In this document: piece by piece, positions 1 through 23,439 of the stretch
How the letters are laid out: each line of letters starts with the position of its first letter
How positions within the stretch are numbered: the stretch's first letter is position 1
Origin: Cristatella mucedo
Taxonomy: Eukaryota; Bryozoa; Phylactolaemata; Cristatellidae
Direction of reading: 5' to 3'
Length of the DNA stretch: 64,000 nucleotides
NCBI GenBank assembly: GCA_009760855.2
Contig: WPIO01000097.1
Location: forward strand, 1,394,001 to 1,458,000
The notes under the pieces: generated by a model
What the model was told of the DNA's origin: nothing
What the model saw: only the letters and a program-made list of their open reading frames with translations
Database searches by the model: none
Program-made: the position numbers and the translations under genes

Positions 1-945
1 CACGCAAGGGAACGAGTGCCCAAGGCCCGAGCGGAGCTGGATAGCACGCTCGTTGTTGTGACTTGTATATTCCGCGTTCCCTGTGTAGCGCGTTCGTGGC
101 CGCCCGTGAGTTGGCGTCTTTCGGCGGAAGCTTTTGACTGTGGTGGACGTCGACTCCAACTAGCCAAGCAGTTACTCAGCCAGCCGAATCTTTTACGGCG
201 TACGCTTGTACTGTTGGAACGGAGTCGGTACAACGGCGGGACTTCGGAAACCGACTGACCAACTAACACGTTTTGTTGGGGCTTTCTGCGTCGTATTGTG
301 CCCCATAGCGTACTTTGCATAGGACCCTCCCTGTAGGCTTATTTAGTCCCCCTGTTGTAGTTGGCGCATGCAATATTTTAAAGAGATCTAACCTGACGGC
401 TGCTCGTCTTACCCTAGCTCAGCGGCATGGCGAGCAACGGCGCGGCCAGAGTATGGCGGGGCTTGGCGGGCATTAGCCTTTAACCCCTGGAACTCGGCTT
501 CAGATTTACGCCCGCCAGTCAAGAAATACAGGAGGTATAAAGAAGAAAGTCCCATGCAGAGCCAGAAGCAGACTATTCCTGTTTCTGTGACACGGTTTTC
601 TGACTTTGTTTAATGGCGGGAAACTTGTTTCGGAAAAATCAACCGTGCGAAAGGATTTCGCAACTGCTCCAGCACGAAAATCCGCGTCCAGTCTTGTAGT
701 GCTACTGTGTTAAACGCTCAGACACGACGTACAATCGCCGTTCGGCAATGCTTCGGAAGCTTCACACATCTCTGGTTCAAATAGCCTTTGCGTAGATTTC
801 CCTACCAAAACTGTACGCTAGAAATCCGAACCGCTGAGGCAAACTCGTACCCGGCAGCAGCCCGTCTTCCGGGAAGGTGCAATGCGACACCATTTGAATT
901 TAAGGAGTAGCAAACAACGTCGATAGCTCAATCAGGTCACTGTGC
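1..945. other. No supported gene
   Basis: Unique-looking sequence. The 80-codon frame at 16-258 has no splice or family support. Confidence 0.5.
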
Positions 946-1013
946 TGTCAGGGTGCTTTAACGTGTTTTAGGGTGCTAAAAGCCATAAGTGTTTTGTCTA
1001 CGAATCTCTCAAG

Positions 1014-1130
1014 TTGCAAAATTCGGAATTGCTTGGACGATGAATCTCGTAGGGTCCAAACAACTCGGAATTGCTTGGACGATGAATCTCGTAGGGTGCA
1101 AAATTCGGAATTGAATGGACGGTGAATATG
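1014..1130. repeat. Short tandem repeat, 40-42 bp unit, about 2.6 copies
   Basis: Units beginning TCGGAATTG start at 1023, 1065 and 1105. They share tcggaattgcttggacgatg aatctcgtaggg; the third is partial and mutated. Confidence 0.85.
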
Positions 1131-2100
1131 AGCACATGCGCATTCAAAGAGAGTATATGCACTCGGATAGAGATATACGCACAGCACCCACGGCTAAGCA
1201 TCAACTTGAAATTATCAGAGGCTTCAAAGGACCATTGAACTTTGTGGTATGCAGGTTCCTGTTGGAATATATCTACCAGCGTGTGATGTAGCAGCATCAA
1301 CTGACTAATCGCAGAGTTTATAAAGCTGCAGTTACACGATCCAACTTCATTAAGACCATCCAACAATTAGCAAGGTCAGTAAAAGAATTTGGCATAGATC
1401 GTCGAAGAGCGTCACGAACATCGGAAAAAAGTTGGCCGAGTTTGTCAAGCGAGAGTTGAGGGCCGTAAATGAAGGGATGGTGTCTTCTAATACCTTAACA
1501 GTTTTATAAGTAAAAGCATTCCATCGGGTCATCGGCCGGCGGTGCCCATGGCGTGCCGTAGGCGCGCGTTGGGATGCCCGCTCTTCGTAGGCGCCGGTGA
1601 ACGCAAGGCGGGGACCTACTTATTCTACTGAGACGAGGCCGATGAAAGGTCGCGCTCGTGCGTCACTCTCAACGGACGCAAAGCGCTGGCGCCATCTACA
1701 ATGTTCGTATCTACACGGTTCGTCCGACGGTACGCCTAACCGTTATCAACGAAACGTCCCCGCGCTCTCGAGACGCATCGACTGGGAGCAGATTTAAATA
1801 GCAGGTCGAGCAAGAGGCTCGAGCAAGCGGCGAACCTCACTCGCCGCAGTCGGCTGCTCCGTCTAGTCCTCTTCCGGCGGCCGACCGGCCGCAGCAGGCG
1901 TCTGCACGAGGTTCGGCGCGAGAGCGAGGCAGGTCTCGCTCCGCTGCTTAGGGCGATGGGGCGGGGCTTAGAAGAGGGGCGTCGCTCACAGATCGGTGGC
2001 TGCAGGCACGAAAAGCTCCGAGTGCGTCGTCGGCATTCGGGAAAAAGCCGCCCTCGGTTACACGGCTCGAGAGGGCCGCTCAGCTCCAGCAGACCAGACA
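1131..2100. other. No supported gene; GC-rich from about 1540
   Basis: The Arg/Ser-rich frame on the minus strand at 1736-2101 is what GC-rich DNA yields by chance. Confidence 0.5.
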
Positions 2101-2183
2101 TTTGAAGCGTTTCGTATATGAAGCGAAAAACCCTGATAGTTTTTCAAGTTTGATTACTCGGCGGACATGCGAAACGCTTCAAA
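2101..2183. repeat. Inverted repeat with 17-bp arms
   Basis: tttgaagcgtttcgtat at 2101-2117 pairs with 2167-2183 with one mismatch; 49-nt spacer. Confidence 0.75.
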
Positions 2184-2325
2184 GGCAGTAAATATTTCAA
2201 AAATTCACATGCGGCAGCTATGACATCAAAGCGTTAGCTTCCTTAATGTTATTATGCAATTCAAAAGACTTTAACAAGGGATTCCCCAGTAGCACATTTC
2301 CGCTCGTACGAGGGAGCGGATTAAA

Positions 2326-2481
2326 TTAGTCATTAACAAGCATTGATAAGTACGCTATCTGTTCAACGCTCGACTTAACATAGGCTCGGCCCGGAGTTTT
2401 AGTTGAGAAGCAAACCTTGACTGTCCCTTTGCTGCCAGTACGCTCCGGCAGGGTAGTGGTAGCGAACGTCAAGGATTGGCA
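2326..2481 (-). CDS. Weak candidate for the TRAPPC5 last exon
   Basis: This minus-strand open segment starts after a poor acceptor (ctcactgaagag) and runs 51 codons to TAG, including CQSLTFATTTLPERTGSKGT and VKVCF. It could align loosely with the TRAPPC5 C-terminus (..VTAH....GTT.LIKF..) and the phase-0 start fits exon 6. The similarity is low and the intron would be about 5.2 kb, so chance is a serious alternative. Confidence 0.2.
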   Translation of the reverse strand, partial: CQSLTFATTTLPERTGSKGTVKVCFSTKTPGRAYVKSSVEQIAYLSMLVND

Positions 2482-2483
2482 CT

Positions 2484-3034
2484 CTTCAGTGAGGTCATGC
2501 GGGCAGGTCATTCAGCTACTCATCTCAGATCATCACCTATCTTCTTCAGCTAAGTTGTTGGGTCACCGATTGAGCATGACAAGCCATAGTCTTTGAGCAG
2601 ACAGATTAGTTTACAGTAATGCAACTACTTAAGTCTTCACGGCTTCCTTCGGAGGTTTTAACAGTTTACGTAAGACATATAACCTGCCTGATGGATGCGA
2701 ACCCAGTTTCAACGTACCACATTGTAGAATACCGACAATACATTTTAATAATCCTGGTTTTCAGATACTCTGATGAAATAAATTCTCGTACTGCATTGTC
2801 GTTTTGTGCATTGGCAATAGCCAGCACTCAGGATATTCTAAAACAGTATTTTATCACCAGCACTGCCACTTACGAGCGTTTGATTCACAAGTCTGGCATG
2901 AATTTCGATATAGCTGCCGAATGTCAAAAAGTGAGATTTCAAAGCACAAGCGTACTGCTAACTGGTTAGTTCGCCCCAATCACAACGAGTTTAGGGCCAA
3001 AGCAAAGAGGTGACAGTGTACAGATACCCTTTTT
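2484..3034. other. No supported feature
   Basis: A plus frame at 2619-2969 is open but has no homologue or clear splice sites. Confidence 0.45.
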
Positions 3035-3175
3035 CTTTTTAATTGAGGGGTAGCGTTGGCTACCGAATGCGTACCGAAAGCCGCTTAGGCTGTGAGTGCA
3101 CTATACAAAACTCTCCTGCGTAACACCCACATGGTCTTTATGACTTTGTGGAGTTACTGACGGAGATACATACAT
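3035..3175 (+). mobile_element. LINE family B 3' UTR fragment
   Basis: Carries taccgaaagccgcttaggct and cccacatggtctttatgact, found reversed at 27258-27360. It ends in an (ATAC)n-like tail (atacatacatacatt). Confidence 0.7.
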
Positions 3176-3448
3176 ACATTACATTAGCGAAAGCTGTAGT
3201 CGAAGTCTCAACCGTATTCACACGCGTATTGCAGCTTCGAAGCTATCTGTTAGTAGTTCCCGCCCATGCGTTGTACAGCCACATACACAAATAAAAGTGC
3301 CTTGGCCAGATTCTGCTATTCTGTATCATATGGTCACTTCGCAGACAATGTTATGTACTGTGATACTAATGAACACTTATGGCTGAAAACCATAGCACTA
3401 TTTTTGAACCAACGAGCTGCAGTGCAGCACACAACTAATCTGCTAGAC

Positions 3449-3634
3449 CAATGGCTTTCAACCTTCCTAATGACGCCACTTTTTAATACAGTTCCTCATG
3501 TTGTGGCGACCCCCACCCATAAAACTATTGTGTGCAAAATGTGGAAATTCGCACTTTCCGATGGTCTTAGGCGACCTCGTGAAAGGGTCGTTCGATTCCC
3601 AAACGTGTCGCGACCCACAGGTTGAGAACCGCTG
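3449..3634 (-). mobile_element. SPIN-like non-autonomous hAT element (186 bp)
   Basis: The ends are CAATGGCTTTCAACC and GGTTGAGAACCGCTG, hAT-type terminal inverted repeats. They are flanked by a perfect 8-bp target duplication TGCTAGAC (3441-3448 and 3635-3642). The interior (GTCGCGACC, GAACGACCCTTTCAC-like, CCTAAGACCATCGGAAA-like, reversed) matches what I remember of SPIN hAT MITEs. It carries no transposase; internally deleted compared with the 9518 copy. Confidence 0.9.
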
Positions 3635-3644
3635 TGCTAGACCT

Positions 3645-4831
3645 ATCAACTAATAGCCCCAGATATATTACCATGAATATGAGGTCTACAATTAAGCCAA
3701 TTTCAAGTCCATTCTTCCAAAAGCTGTCAGCTTACACCAAAAAGGTACGTTCGTTTCACGTTTATGGCACACGATAATGTAACAGCTACTATGCACAAGA
3801 CGGCGGCTGCAGCACAAGTGCCATCAGTAGTGGATCGAAAGCATCCGACAAAGTATCCTAGGTGGTGCATTTGTCAACCACTTGGCAGTCCTCAATACAA
3901 CAGGCTTCTCAAGCCTTGCGACAGTACTAATAGCCGGATACACGATCGTGTACAATGCAATCGCCGATGGTCGTCCTAGGCAGTATCAGCGGCAGGTGCA
4001 AGCTGCTGCACGGCCAAAGTCATCGTCAGCTATCGTAGAAGACCTCGGCAATACACGGCCAGCAAGCCTCCTCCCGATGGGCTGCTTCCTTGTTCAGTGC
4101 TACGCCAAAGTCAGCTAAGTGAACGAGCGATCTCTCTGAATGACCGACTCTTCGAAGGTCATCATAAATGCCGTTCCTTTATGCCAGTGCGCCGTCACCT
4201 TGGCCGGCTACAACGACGAAGTCTTACAGCTGCACTCTGCACTCATGCAGTCGTCAGGCCTGTCACCGAGGCCCAGGGGCCCTGCTACAGGCACAGCGAT
4301 TTGCTTGGCAGTGAAAGATCTATGGGACAATCCAAAATCCAGCCAGACATGCGAGGTAGTTCACGATTTCGATAACGAATGAGAAAAAACCTAGGCAATT
4401 TCATGTGCAAGCAAGAATCCACCTGTCTGTCCCTCGTACGCCCTAATGATAGTTAAAGTTGAAGATTGCCACTTCGAACTCAATGATTCCATGGACTAAG
4501 GCAAACATCCTGAGTGGGCAATGGGCTAGATCTTAGCACCTGCTAGAAGGCATATTAACCACGAGGAACTAGCAAGTCCAAAAAACTGCTACCGCGCACG
4601 ATCACCGAAAACCAGCCGAGTCATCCAGCCGAGTCACAAGCAGACACACGGCAGCAACAGTTTATGCTAATTCTCTTGCCAAAGTAATCGTCAATCACAA
4701 TCTAGACATTCCTTTAATGCAGACGACACACATTTATGCCTACGTGTCTGGACCCTTCCCTACCTTCAAGCACCCCAAACTCTCTCACCTGCTCAGCACA
4801 GGTTTTGCTGACATTCGCACTAAGATGGCAG
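3645..4831. other. No supported feature
   Basis: Short overlapping frames only; nothing recognised. Confidence 0.45.
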
Positions 4832-5285
4832 CAAATATACTCATCTAGATAATGGTACCAACAAACTTTGTAGTTATTGGCAAAACCTGACAAGCCTAAC
4901 CTTCAAAGTGAGTTTGCCCACCATTTCTAACCTAACCTTGCATGGAATCTGGGTGCTCTACTCCAAAATCGCCTTTCACTAGACGACCACATCAGCTCTA
5001 CAGTCAAGTCTTTAAACTTTTTTGTCAAGACTTTAAACTAGTAACATAGCAAAAATTCAGGGTTGCTTAGATAAGGATACCATGGTCAAAATGGTCGATA
5101 CATTGGTGACATCCTGTATAGACTTCTACAATTGCAGTTCAATACGACGTTTGCAGTTGGTGAACAACTCAGCAGCAAAGCATGGCTATCGTTAACGTTC
5201 CAACGTCCACATTACACCAATGTTCACCGACCTTTGCTAGCTCCAAATTTGTGCATGTAAAATTAAAGATCTGCCGATTAAGATG
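4832..5285 (+). mobile_element. LINE family A fragment, strongly decayed
   Basis: It is collinear with the 28745 and 23440 copies: motifs gacgaccacatcagctctacagtc-like, atagcaaaaattcagg, ttagataaggatacc and gtgacatcctgtatagacttct. Many indels; no intact frame. Confidence 0.7.
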
Positions 5286-5307
5286 CCTTATTTATTTATT
5301 TATTTAT

Positions 5308-5440
5308 TGGAAGAAGAGCCTTAGTCGCTTATCACTCAGTTTATCGCTGGCAGTGGACAATAAAAGGTTGCCGGCAGCCGGACTCGTTCTCACAGCCTAG
5401 GTGGTGAAGTATGAGCACCTTACTAGGCTAAGAGCTAAGG
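5308..5440 (-). mobile_element. tRNA-derived SINE type 1, diverged
   Basis: Reversed ggaagaagagccttagtcgc, aataaaaggttgccggcagc, a B-box relic and gtggtgaagtatgagcacct. Confidence 0.6.
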
Positions 5441-5529
5441 GCATATGCTTACTATTAATCAATTTTTGACATGCTTCTTTTCCAATAAATACAAAGAACC
5501 CAGAATCAGATTCAGTTTCTTAAGGTGCT

Positions 5530-5695
5530 AACAATTTCATTTATTTGTATAGTGCCCTCAGAGAACGTAATCTCTATTCAGGTGCTTCACATATGCCACG
5601 GGGCTCGAGCTCACGACCTCGGTCATCAAATACACTCACCTTGACCTAAGTCGTTAAAGGCAAGCACATCCACCACTGGGCCAGGCAGGCTATAC
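5530..5695 (-). mobile_element. SINE type 2 with LINE-like 3' tail
   Basis: Read in reverse, a tRNA-like head (reversed B-box relic GGCTCGAGCTC near 5600) is followed by gcacctgaatagagattacg and ctctgagggcactataca. That 3' part matches the LINE family A stem (agattgagatctctgagggc). Confidence 0.72.
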
Positions 5696-5699
5696 ACAT

Positions 5700-6879
5700 A
5701 TTGATCACATTTCCTTTACAGCACAAGTAAAGTGCATAGAAAGAGATTAATTTCTCTGCGGATGCTATCAAATGTACTATTATCATTAGTTTATAGTTAT
5801 TATTATGCACAGACTAAACGATGGTAGAGAATGCTGGCCTAAGTGGAGAAGTTAGAAATATTTGAAAATTAGGCTCAATGTTTGCTATTTGATACTAAGG
5901 CCACTATAAGATGAGCTGCAAAACAAGAGACCAGGATTTAGCCACGAATACTATCCTACTGCTGTCAACAATACGGTGGATCCCATCAAGCCCGCGCTAT
6001 TCGAAACAATCATTAACCTTCCCAGTAAGCACAGCAGTGCTTTAATACCGTTCTGATGCTAATCTCTATTGCCATAGCAGTTGAGATGAATGGGAAGTGT
6101 ATGTGACAGCTCGATTAATGCTACTACCTTTAGTTTGTTGGTACGCTGTACATTTTCAGATAAGCAAATTCGACAAAGAGTGGAAGGCCGAAAATTGCAG
6201 CCGTTTTTTCGGCACTGTAACAGGGGAGAGGCAAAAGCATGCATCCACCACAGATAATAAACTATGACACCAATGAAACCGGTCGAGGAGGAGTGAATGG
6301 AGAATAGGAGAAAATGCAAGGTGAATCCGACTACTGGCAGCACTTTACGAGAGAGGATTCACTAGGCCATTCACTAGGTGGTCAAATTGTTAGTGTCACG
6401 CATTGAGGACCACCAAGTCTTGGGTTAGATTCTGGCAGCTGGAGTTTGCAGCAGTCGGTGAAAGCCACCACAATCCGGATCTGGTCGGCAGTTCGGCTTA
6501 CATTATGGCACATGATGCCCGACGGTAACGCCTGAAGGTGCCCCAAGAATTCCATCACCAGGCCACGAAAGTCAGCGCAAGCAACGCTTGGTTGCCGGTG
6601 AATGGGGCCATGCAAATTACTTTTACCTGCATAAGCAACCCATCTAGATGACACTAGTCTGCGATGAGGCCGGCACTGCTAGCTCTCTGAATGGGAGGAG
6701 CCGCTCGCTTGATTGGTTTGGCATGATTGCCTGAACTCAGCAGCAAGGACACTACGACATTGGACAAACTTGTTGGATTCCTAATTGGAGTCCTAAGCTT
6801 CCATAGCTTTACCTAAGCCGGGCCTTTCTGACTTGCCTCTCTCGGTAGCCTTGGTCAAGCACTGTTTGCCAAGTTACGT
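5700..6879. other. No supported feature
   Basis: Searched on the minus strand for the TRAPPC5 last exon; no convincing segment. Frames at 6059 and 6382 look fortuitous. Confidence 0.45.
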
Positions 6880-7075
6880 CAAAGAGGGAAGAACGCCCAC
6901 CAGTGAGGGGCTAGCACCTCGAAACCAAAGTTGTGGGCTCAAGTCTTGCAGCAGGCGATTCTTCATTGCCTGGTACTAATCGGTGAATTCCATCTCTGGC
7001 TCTCCTGCCACAATAGACATGAGGCTATCGACTCGGCCGATCTATACTCCATTCTTCCGTTTTTGATGAAGCCAA
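6880..7075 (+). mobile_element. tRNA-derived SINE type 1, diverged
   Basis: B-box relic GGGCTCAAGTC near 6938, then gcaggcgattcttcattgcc as in the 40935 copy. Moderately decayed. Confidence 0.55.
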
Positions 7076-7195
7076 CCACACAACAGAGACAGAACGACAT
7101 ACCGCCAAATGTGTGATAGTCGCGCATCCAGCATGAGTGGATGTTTGCTACAGCCAAACGAAGCCACGCAGTGGACGAAGAAAACAATAAAAAAT

Positions 7196-7400
7196 AAGGT
7201 AGGCTGATTTAACAAGGTCATTTTACACAGTGGAAGAACAGCCTTCATGGCTATCAACACCACTTCCAGGAGTCAATAAAGGATCGACCGTGCAGGACTC
7301 GAACCCAAGACCCGATCGTGAAGACAGAGCAATAGTGATGATCACCTGTCGATGCACTACAGCTTGTTGCAAGGTGCTGCACATATAGGACAACTGTACA
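7196..7400 (-). mobile_element. tRNA-derived SINE type 1
   Basis: Reversed body (taggctgatttaacaaggtc, gaacagccttcatggctatc, ataaaggatcgaccgtgcag) and reversed B box ACTCGAACCC. Confidence 0.82.
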
Positions 7401-7638
7401 TACATAAGCAAATACACACATTTACATACAGGCATATATACAGACATATATGCATAGGCTTAAATTTACATGAATGCATACATACACATGTATCCCTTCT
7501 GCTGCCATTGGTGTTCGTATTGTAGTGTAATTTATCACTTCACACACAGCTGACGATGCAGTGGCCAGAAACATTCAGAGAGCAGCCGTAAGAGGCTGAA
7601 AGTTCTACAAACACTACTCAGCTTGCATAGAAACTTAC

Positions 7639-19086
<11,448 letters not shown>

Positions 19087-19260
19087 GTTTACTAAGGGCG
19101 CCAAGGGGCGCCAGAGGGAGCGCAGACCGGCAGGGCCGACCTATGGACCAGGACCACTGGGAGGCGAGCAATGACAGCGAGCGCACATCGCTGATAGCCG
19201 CGGCCGAAGTTTCCCGAGGTTATTTAGTACCGCTGTCGCTCGTCTAACTCGAAGCTAGTG

Positions 19261-21092
19261 CGGTTCGTCTGGAACCTAAGCTCCACCATAAACGCCATGA
19301 TAATTCTGTGGGGCTGCTTTGAGCTGGTAAAATCCTTTGACGACTCGTCCAAATTCGTTGTATTAGCAACTGATCAATGGATACAACTGCTACGTATCGC
19401 GTCTTAGTAGCCAACGTCCGTCTTGGCACTGAATCGTGTAAAAAGAAGGATTACGACTGCACGTAGTTGTAGTATTTGTAGGGTGCCATTTCGCCTCTAC
19501 TTACATAGTTGTTGTTCGGGTTTTAGATTTCTCAACACGTTTTTCGGCCTAATAGTTTTATTTTCAGAATAGCAAGATCCGTTTCGCTTGAGGCCTAACT
19601 TGCAATTCATCGCTGTCATTCAAAATCAAATCCAATACCTGAGCAAGCAAGCCTGAATGGGTGGAACGTTCAGGCTCGTATACCTGCGACAAGCGTTCGA
19701 ATGCACCGAGGCAATGAATTCCAGAGCCCAAAAGCTCTATCCGAAATACCCGTCTTTCGCCGTCTGCTTAAGTCAGATTGGAAAATAGCTAGTCTGTAAG
19801 ATGCTACGAAATACCTAGCAGGTTTTTAGTTTTGAAATAAGCTGGCAAGGCAGGGCGAATCTGACCCCCGAGAGGCATTTTTAAACCGTTTAAACCACGT
19901 GTCTCGAATTGGATTCGTTGCACAACGGGAGGCCAGCGACGCCCCTTCAACAATACAGTGACCGATTGCAACCCAAACGTATTAATACTTATAATAATAA
20001 TAATAATATTGTTATTATTCGTAGACGCTAATTCGCCAGAGCGCTGTAAAACGAGGCAGTAATGAGAATCCGATGAGCAGGTATAATCGGTTACTATGTA
20101 ATCTGTCTTAAGCCGACGAATCATTTGAATCGAACCAATGCGCATTTGCTTAGAATGCAATCTCGTGGAAGCTCCCTCCCTCCCCCCGTTCCCTCAGAAA
20201 CGTCCCCGCGTGCGACGCCCTGCGTGCTCCTCCTTCGGGCCCAGTTGAGCAGTGCTATCCGCGAGACGAGTAGATGGTCTCCCGCTTTCAACTACAGACT
20301 ACAGTGGGCGTCCGACGCTGGCAGATGGTCAGGACGAGTGACAGCGCTAGCTAGAAGAAAATGCCGATTCCCCGCACAAATCGGCGTGTATCCGACTAGC
20401 GGTCAGGGGGGGGGGGTTGGCGCCGCATGCTCGGTCGTCACCCCAGCTCCTTAATCGAGAAAAATACGTTGCTCAAACTCTCGCGAGAAGAGGCCCGCCA
20501 CGCATCTTGGCCAGTGCGCGGTCGAAGCACCCACCGTTGCAGTGTTCGCTTTCGCCTACGGCAGTAACGTTAAAAAAAAGCTGACGAAAAAGCCCAGTTG
20601 CGGCGCGCCTTTTGATCGAAACGTCGGCTCATCATTCGGCGACCGCTGCGCCCTGCTTGGCAGGCTTCCTAGTAATTTTCGCTTAGCCAACCGACGAACT
20701 GTCGAAAGCGACGTCAGTCATACGGACCCTGACTATTTTTTTTTTACAAAAGGACGCGTACAGAAAAGAGCGAATTAGCGTGAAAGCAAAAGCGAGGTCT
20801 AGCAAGGCTCATGTGGCGAGCGCGAATTCAGCGACGTCGAACGGTGTACCGTAGACGTAACAACGAACCGCTTGATTCATCGCAAGCTACCAGGCAAGCA
20901 GATGTAAAAACTTGCGGGTGTATGAGACGCGACCATCTATTCCGGCTACGGTTTATTGGAGGCGCGTCCGAAGGTGGCGAAACACCGAGCAAATAAGATC
21001 TCGCTGTGTGCGATGCTTAGATATCACAAGATTTCACATGAGATCGAAAGCGTTGAGGCTCGCTTTCTGCGATTGTAAAGACGATGTGCGAA
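19261..21092. other. Upstream of TRAPPC5, no supported gene
   Basis: GC-rich in 20150-20960 with an 11-G run near 20407. A (TAA)n run at 19993-20010 may be another LINE tail. Frames at 20125 and 20542 are unproven. Confidence 0.45.
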
Positions 21093-21265
21093 GCGAAGAG
21101 GTAGCTCACTAGGTAAGGCGGTGCTTTTCACGACGTAGGCCCCGAGGTCCTGGGTTCGAATCCTGCGGTGGGCGATCCTTTATCGTCACTGCAAGAGGTG
21201 GTGATAGCCTTAAAGGCTCTTCTGTCGCTTTACAAAAAGAGGCTGTTAAATCAGCCAGTATTATC
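21093..21265 (+). mobile_element. tRNA-derived SINE type 1, best-preserved copy
   Basis: A box TAGCTCACTAGG (21102-21113) fits the pol III consensus TRGYNNANNNGG, and B box GGTTCGAATCC (21153-21163) is perfect. The body gggcgatcctttatcg...gatagcc...aaggctcttctg...aggctgttaaatcag recurs at eight other places. It needs LINE enzymes to move. Confidence 0.88.
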
Positions 21266-21895
21266 GGTACGGGTGGCATACCGTAATCAAAATCAGATCG
21301 ACTCGCATATACGAGAATGTATAAACTCAAAGCATAATAAGTCCGTACCCATAACGTAGAAAGTCTATTTGACAGCAGCGGATGGTCACAGGGGTTCCAC
21401 AGAGTAGCCATGATGTACACCAACGGTTCCGTGGCCTGGAGCTCAAATGGGCTCAAATGCCAATGGCCAAATCAGGAAGCAAGACTGCCTGCTCACCTCA
21501 TGGCGCTGGCATTGTATACGGCGTCGTTCAGCGATTATCGCATAATCAGGAATAAGGATCACATTGTATCAGCCACAATCCGGCTGGTTCAGCTAGCACC
21601 ACCGTTTCAACAGGTCGCAATCTTGGGTGTTTGCAGAGAGCTTCGGCTGGTTTTAAAGAATTGCTTACTGTTCTTCACGCTGTAAAGGTTCTCCTGCCAA
21701 TATATAGATAAGGTGGTTGAATCAATTGCTCTTTTTATTCACTTAAAGTGTAATTGAAAGTGCTGAAAAATTGAGATTTTGCTCTGCCAAGTCACAGTAT
21801 TATGAATTTGAGAAACAGAACACGTGACATTTACGAGCAAGCTGTCTATGTGAAATATATTGCTTTATCGCGTTAAAAGATTCTGCGTAGATGGC

Positions 21896-21898
<3 letters not shown>

Positions 21899-21927
<29 letters not shown>

Positions 21928-21955
21928 TATATATAAATATATATATATATATATT
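21899..21955. repeat. (AAAT)n then (AT)n
   Basis: Seven or eight AAAT units run into an AT repeat. Confidence 0.93.
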
Positions 21956-23136
21956 CACTTTGATCTTGGTCGTGGTGTGGTAAGCACCTTCGCTACTGTG
22001 CCAAACCAGCGAAGCCTGGATGTCTCCCTGGCCTTTTATTTTTACACGTCACTTGAGCCAATTGAGCTGCGGATCTCTGCTAAATGCCTGATGTAGTCAT
22101 AAGTGACCAGAAAAGAACATAATAGAGGCTGAATTAACCTCTGAAATTTGATCTCGGTAGAATAATTCAAAATAATTTAAGACACTGCAGTTCTGTGAGA
22201 CAAGGCACTAAAATTAAAGGTCTCAGTCTCAAGAAAATATGAAGTACAAAAAAGCAGCGACAAAAAAGAGTAAAATGAATATGTCGGCCGAAGCCCTATT
22301 GATAAAGACCACTGTTTCATCGAGCGATGCTGGGATATTTAAAATAGCCCTTCGTGGGTGTTCCAACGGGACATTGGTATTTTATCCGGGCCTTCGCCAT
22401 ATTTAGAGAAGAATGCGCTTAAAAACCATCTTCATCGCATACTCCTATGAGGCTGGTTATCTTATTAGTCTCCGTCTCAGCCATCTTCCAAACAGTTGAC
22501 CCGAATTGGATTCGTCTCTGCGTCGTTCTGGCAAAGCTACGCGGACCAAGATGAGTTGAACTCTAGCTAATGCTCTTTTGGGTTTCGAGTACTAAACTGA
22601 AGTTTATTTGGGCTGCATGCGCTGGAGAGAAATCAAGAGAAGGGAATCATTATTAGAACAATTTCATCCAGCTACGCAGCTTGACCAAACCAAAGTGTGC
22701 GTCGAAAAGCTTTCCGCACAGAACACTGCTACTACTACACTATTCTGCTGCAACGGAGGATTTTGGGACGGAGCATTGCGGTGGCTACCGGCTGAGCTGT
22801 ATCTCAATATAAGCCAGCACAATCTCCGCCCCCCCCCCGAGCTTCGCTAGCCCAGCGGAGTGCTAATCGCGAATTCGCAGGTGAGGCTCGGATGGATCGC
22901 ACTCGATCACCACTTTTCTGTCAGCCAACTGATTCAAACGGACATCGGTACATCTGAAGTAAGATCGAGGGGCTCTCGCGATTTCAGTAGGTTGAGTAAA
23001 TTATGGATTCGATATGCTGTTTTAGTACATTTGAAAGCCCATCGTTGCTTGGCGCTTCGAGAAGCCGGTACAAAGCTAAAATCATGGGTCCCCGCTTTGA
23101 CGTCATGAAACTTGCTTTTCTCCATCTTTTGGCAGC

Positions 23137-23192
23137 TTTTGATGCCATCGATCGTCCAGTGATTCTTGACTGGACGATCGATGACATCAAAA
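23137..23192. repeat. Hairpin: 24-bp inverted repeat, 8-nt loop
   Basis: Arms 23137-23160 (ttttgatgccatcgatcgtc cagt) and 23169-23192 differ at one base. The loop is gattcttg. Confidence 0.92.
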
Positions 23193-23439
23193 CTTGACTT
23201 TGCCTCTCGTCTCGCCAGGGCGTTGTAAGCGCCTGCTATTGTAATTAGCACAGCAGCCTCGGCTACGTATGTAAGCCCCACCTGCAGCAGGTGGTTCTGC
23301 AATTGAATCAGTGCAGAGCCCGGACTTTGATGTAAGCATGTGGCCGACCACAGATGCACTCCCTAATCTGTGGTGAGAGTCAACTCGCCTATGTACCCAC
23401 TGAGGGAATAAAGATAGTCTTGTTTACCGCTCACGTTTG

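Larger units (their letters stand above)
21270..23439. other. No supported gene
   Basis: Frames at 21410 and 22608 are open, without splice support. Contains the 23137 hairpin. Confidence 0.45.

Noticed and set aside
20542-20778. Frame with FAFAYGSN, suggesting gamma-glutamylcyclotransferase
   Set aside because: Only the YGSN start and a loose GRLPSNFRLA similarity are present; spacing and the rest do not fit and no exons follow.
21102-21175. A tRNA gene, from A and B boxes
   Set aside because: The A-B interval does not fold as a cloverleaf with acceptor stem, and the unit recurs as a dispersed SINE.
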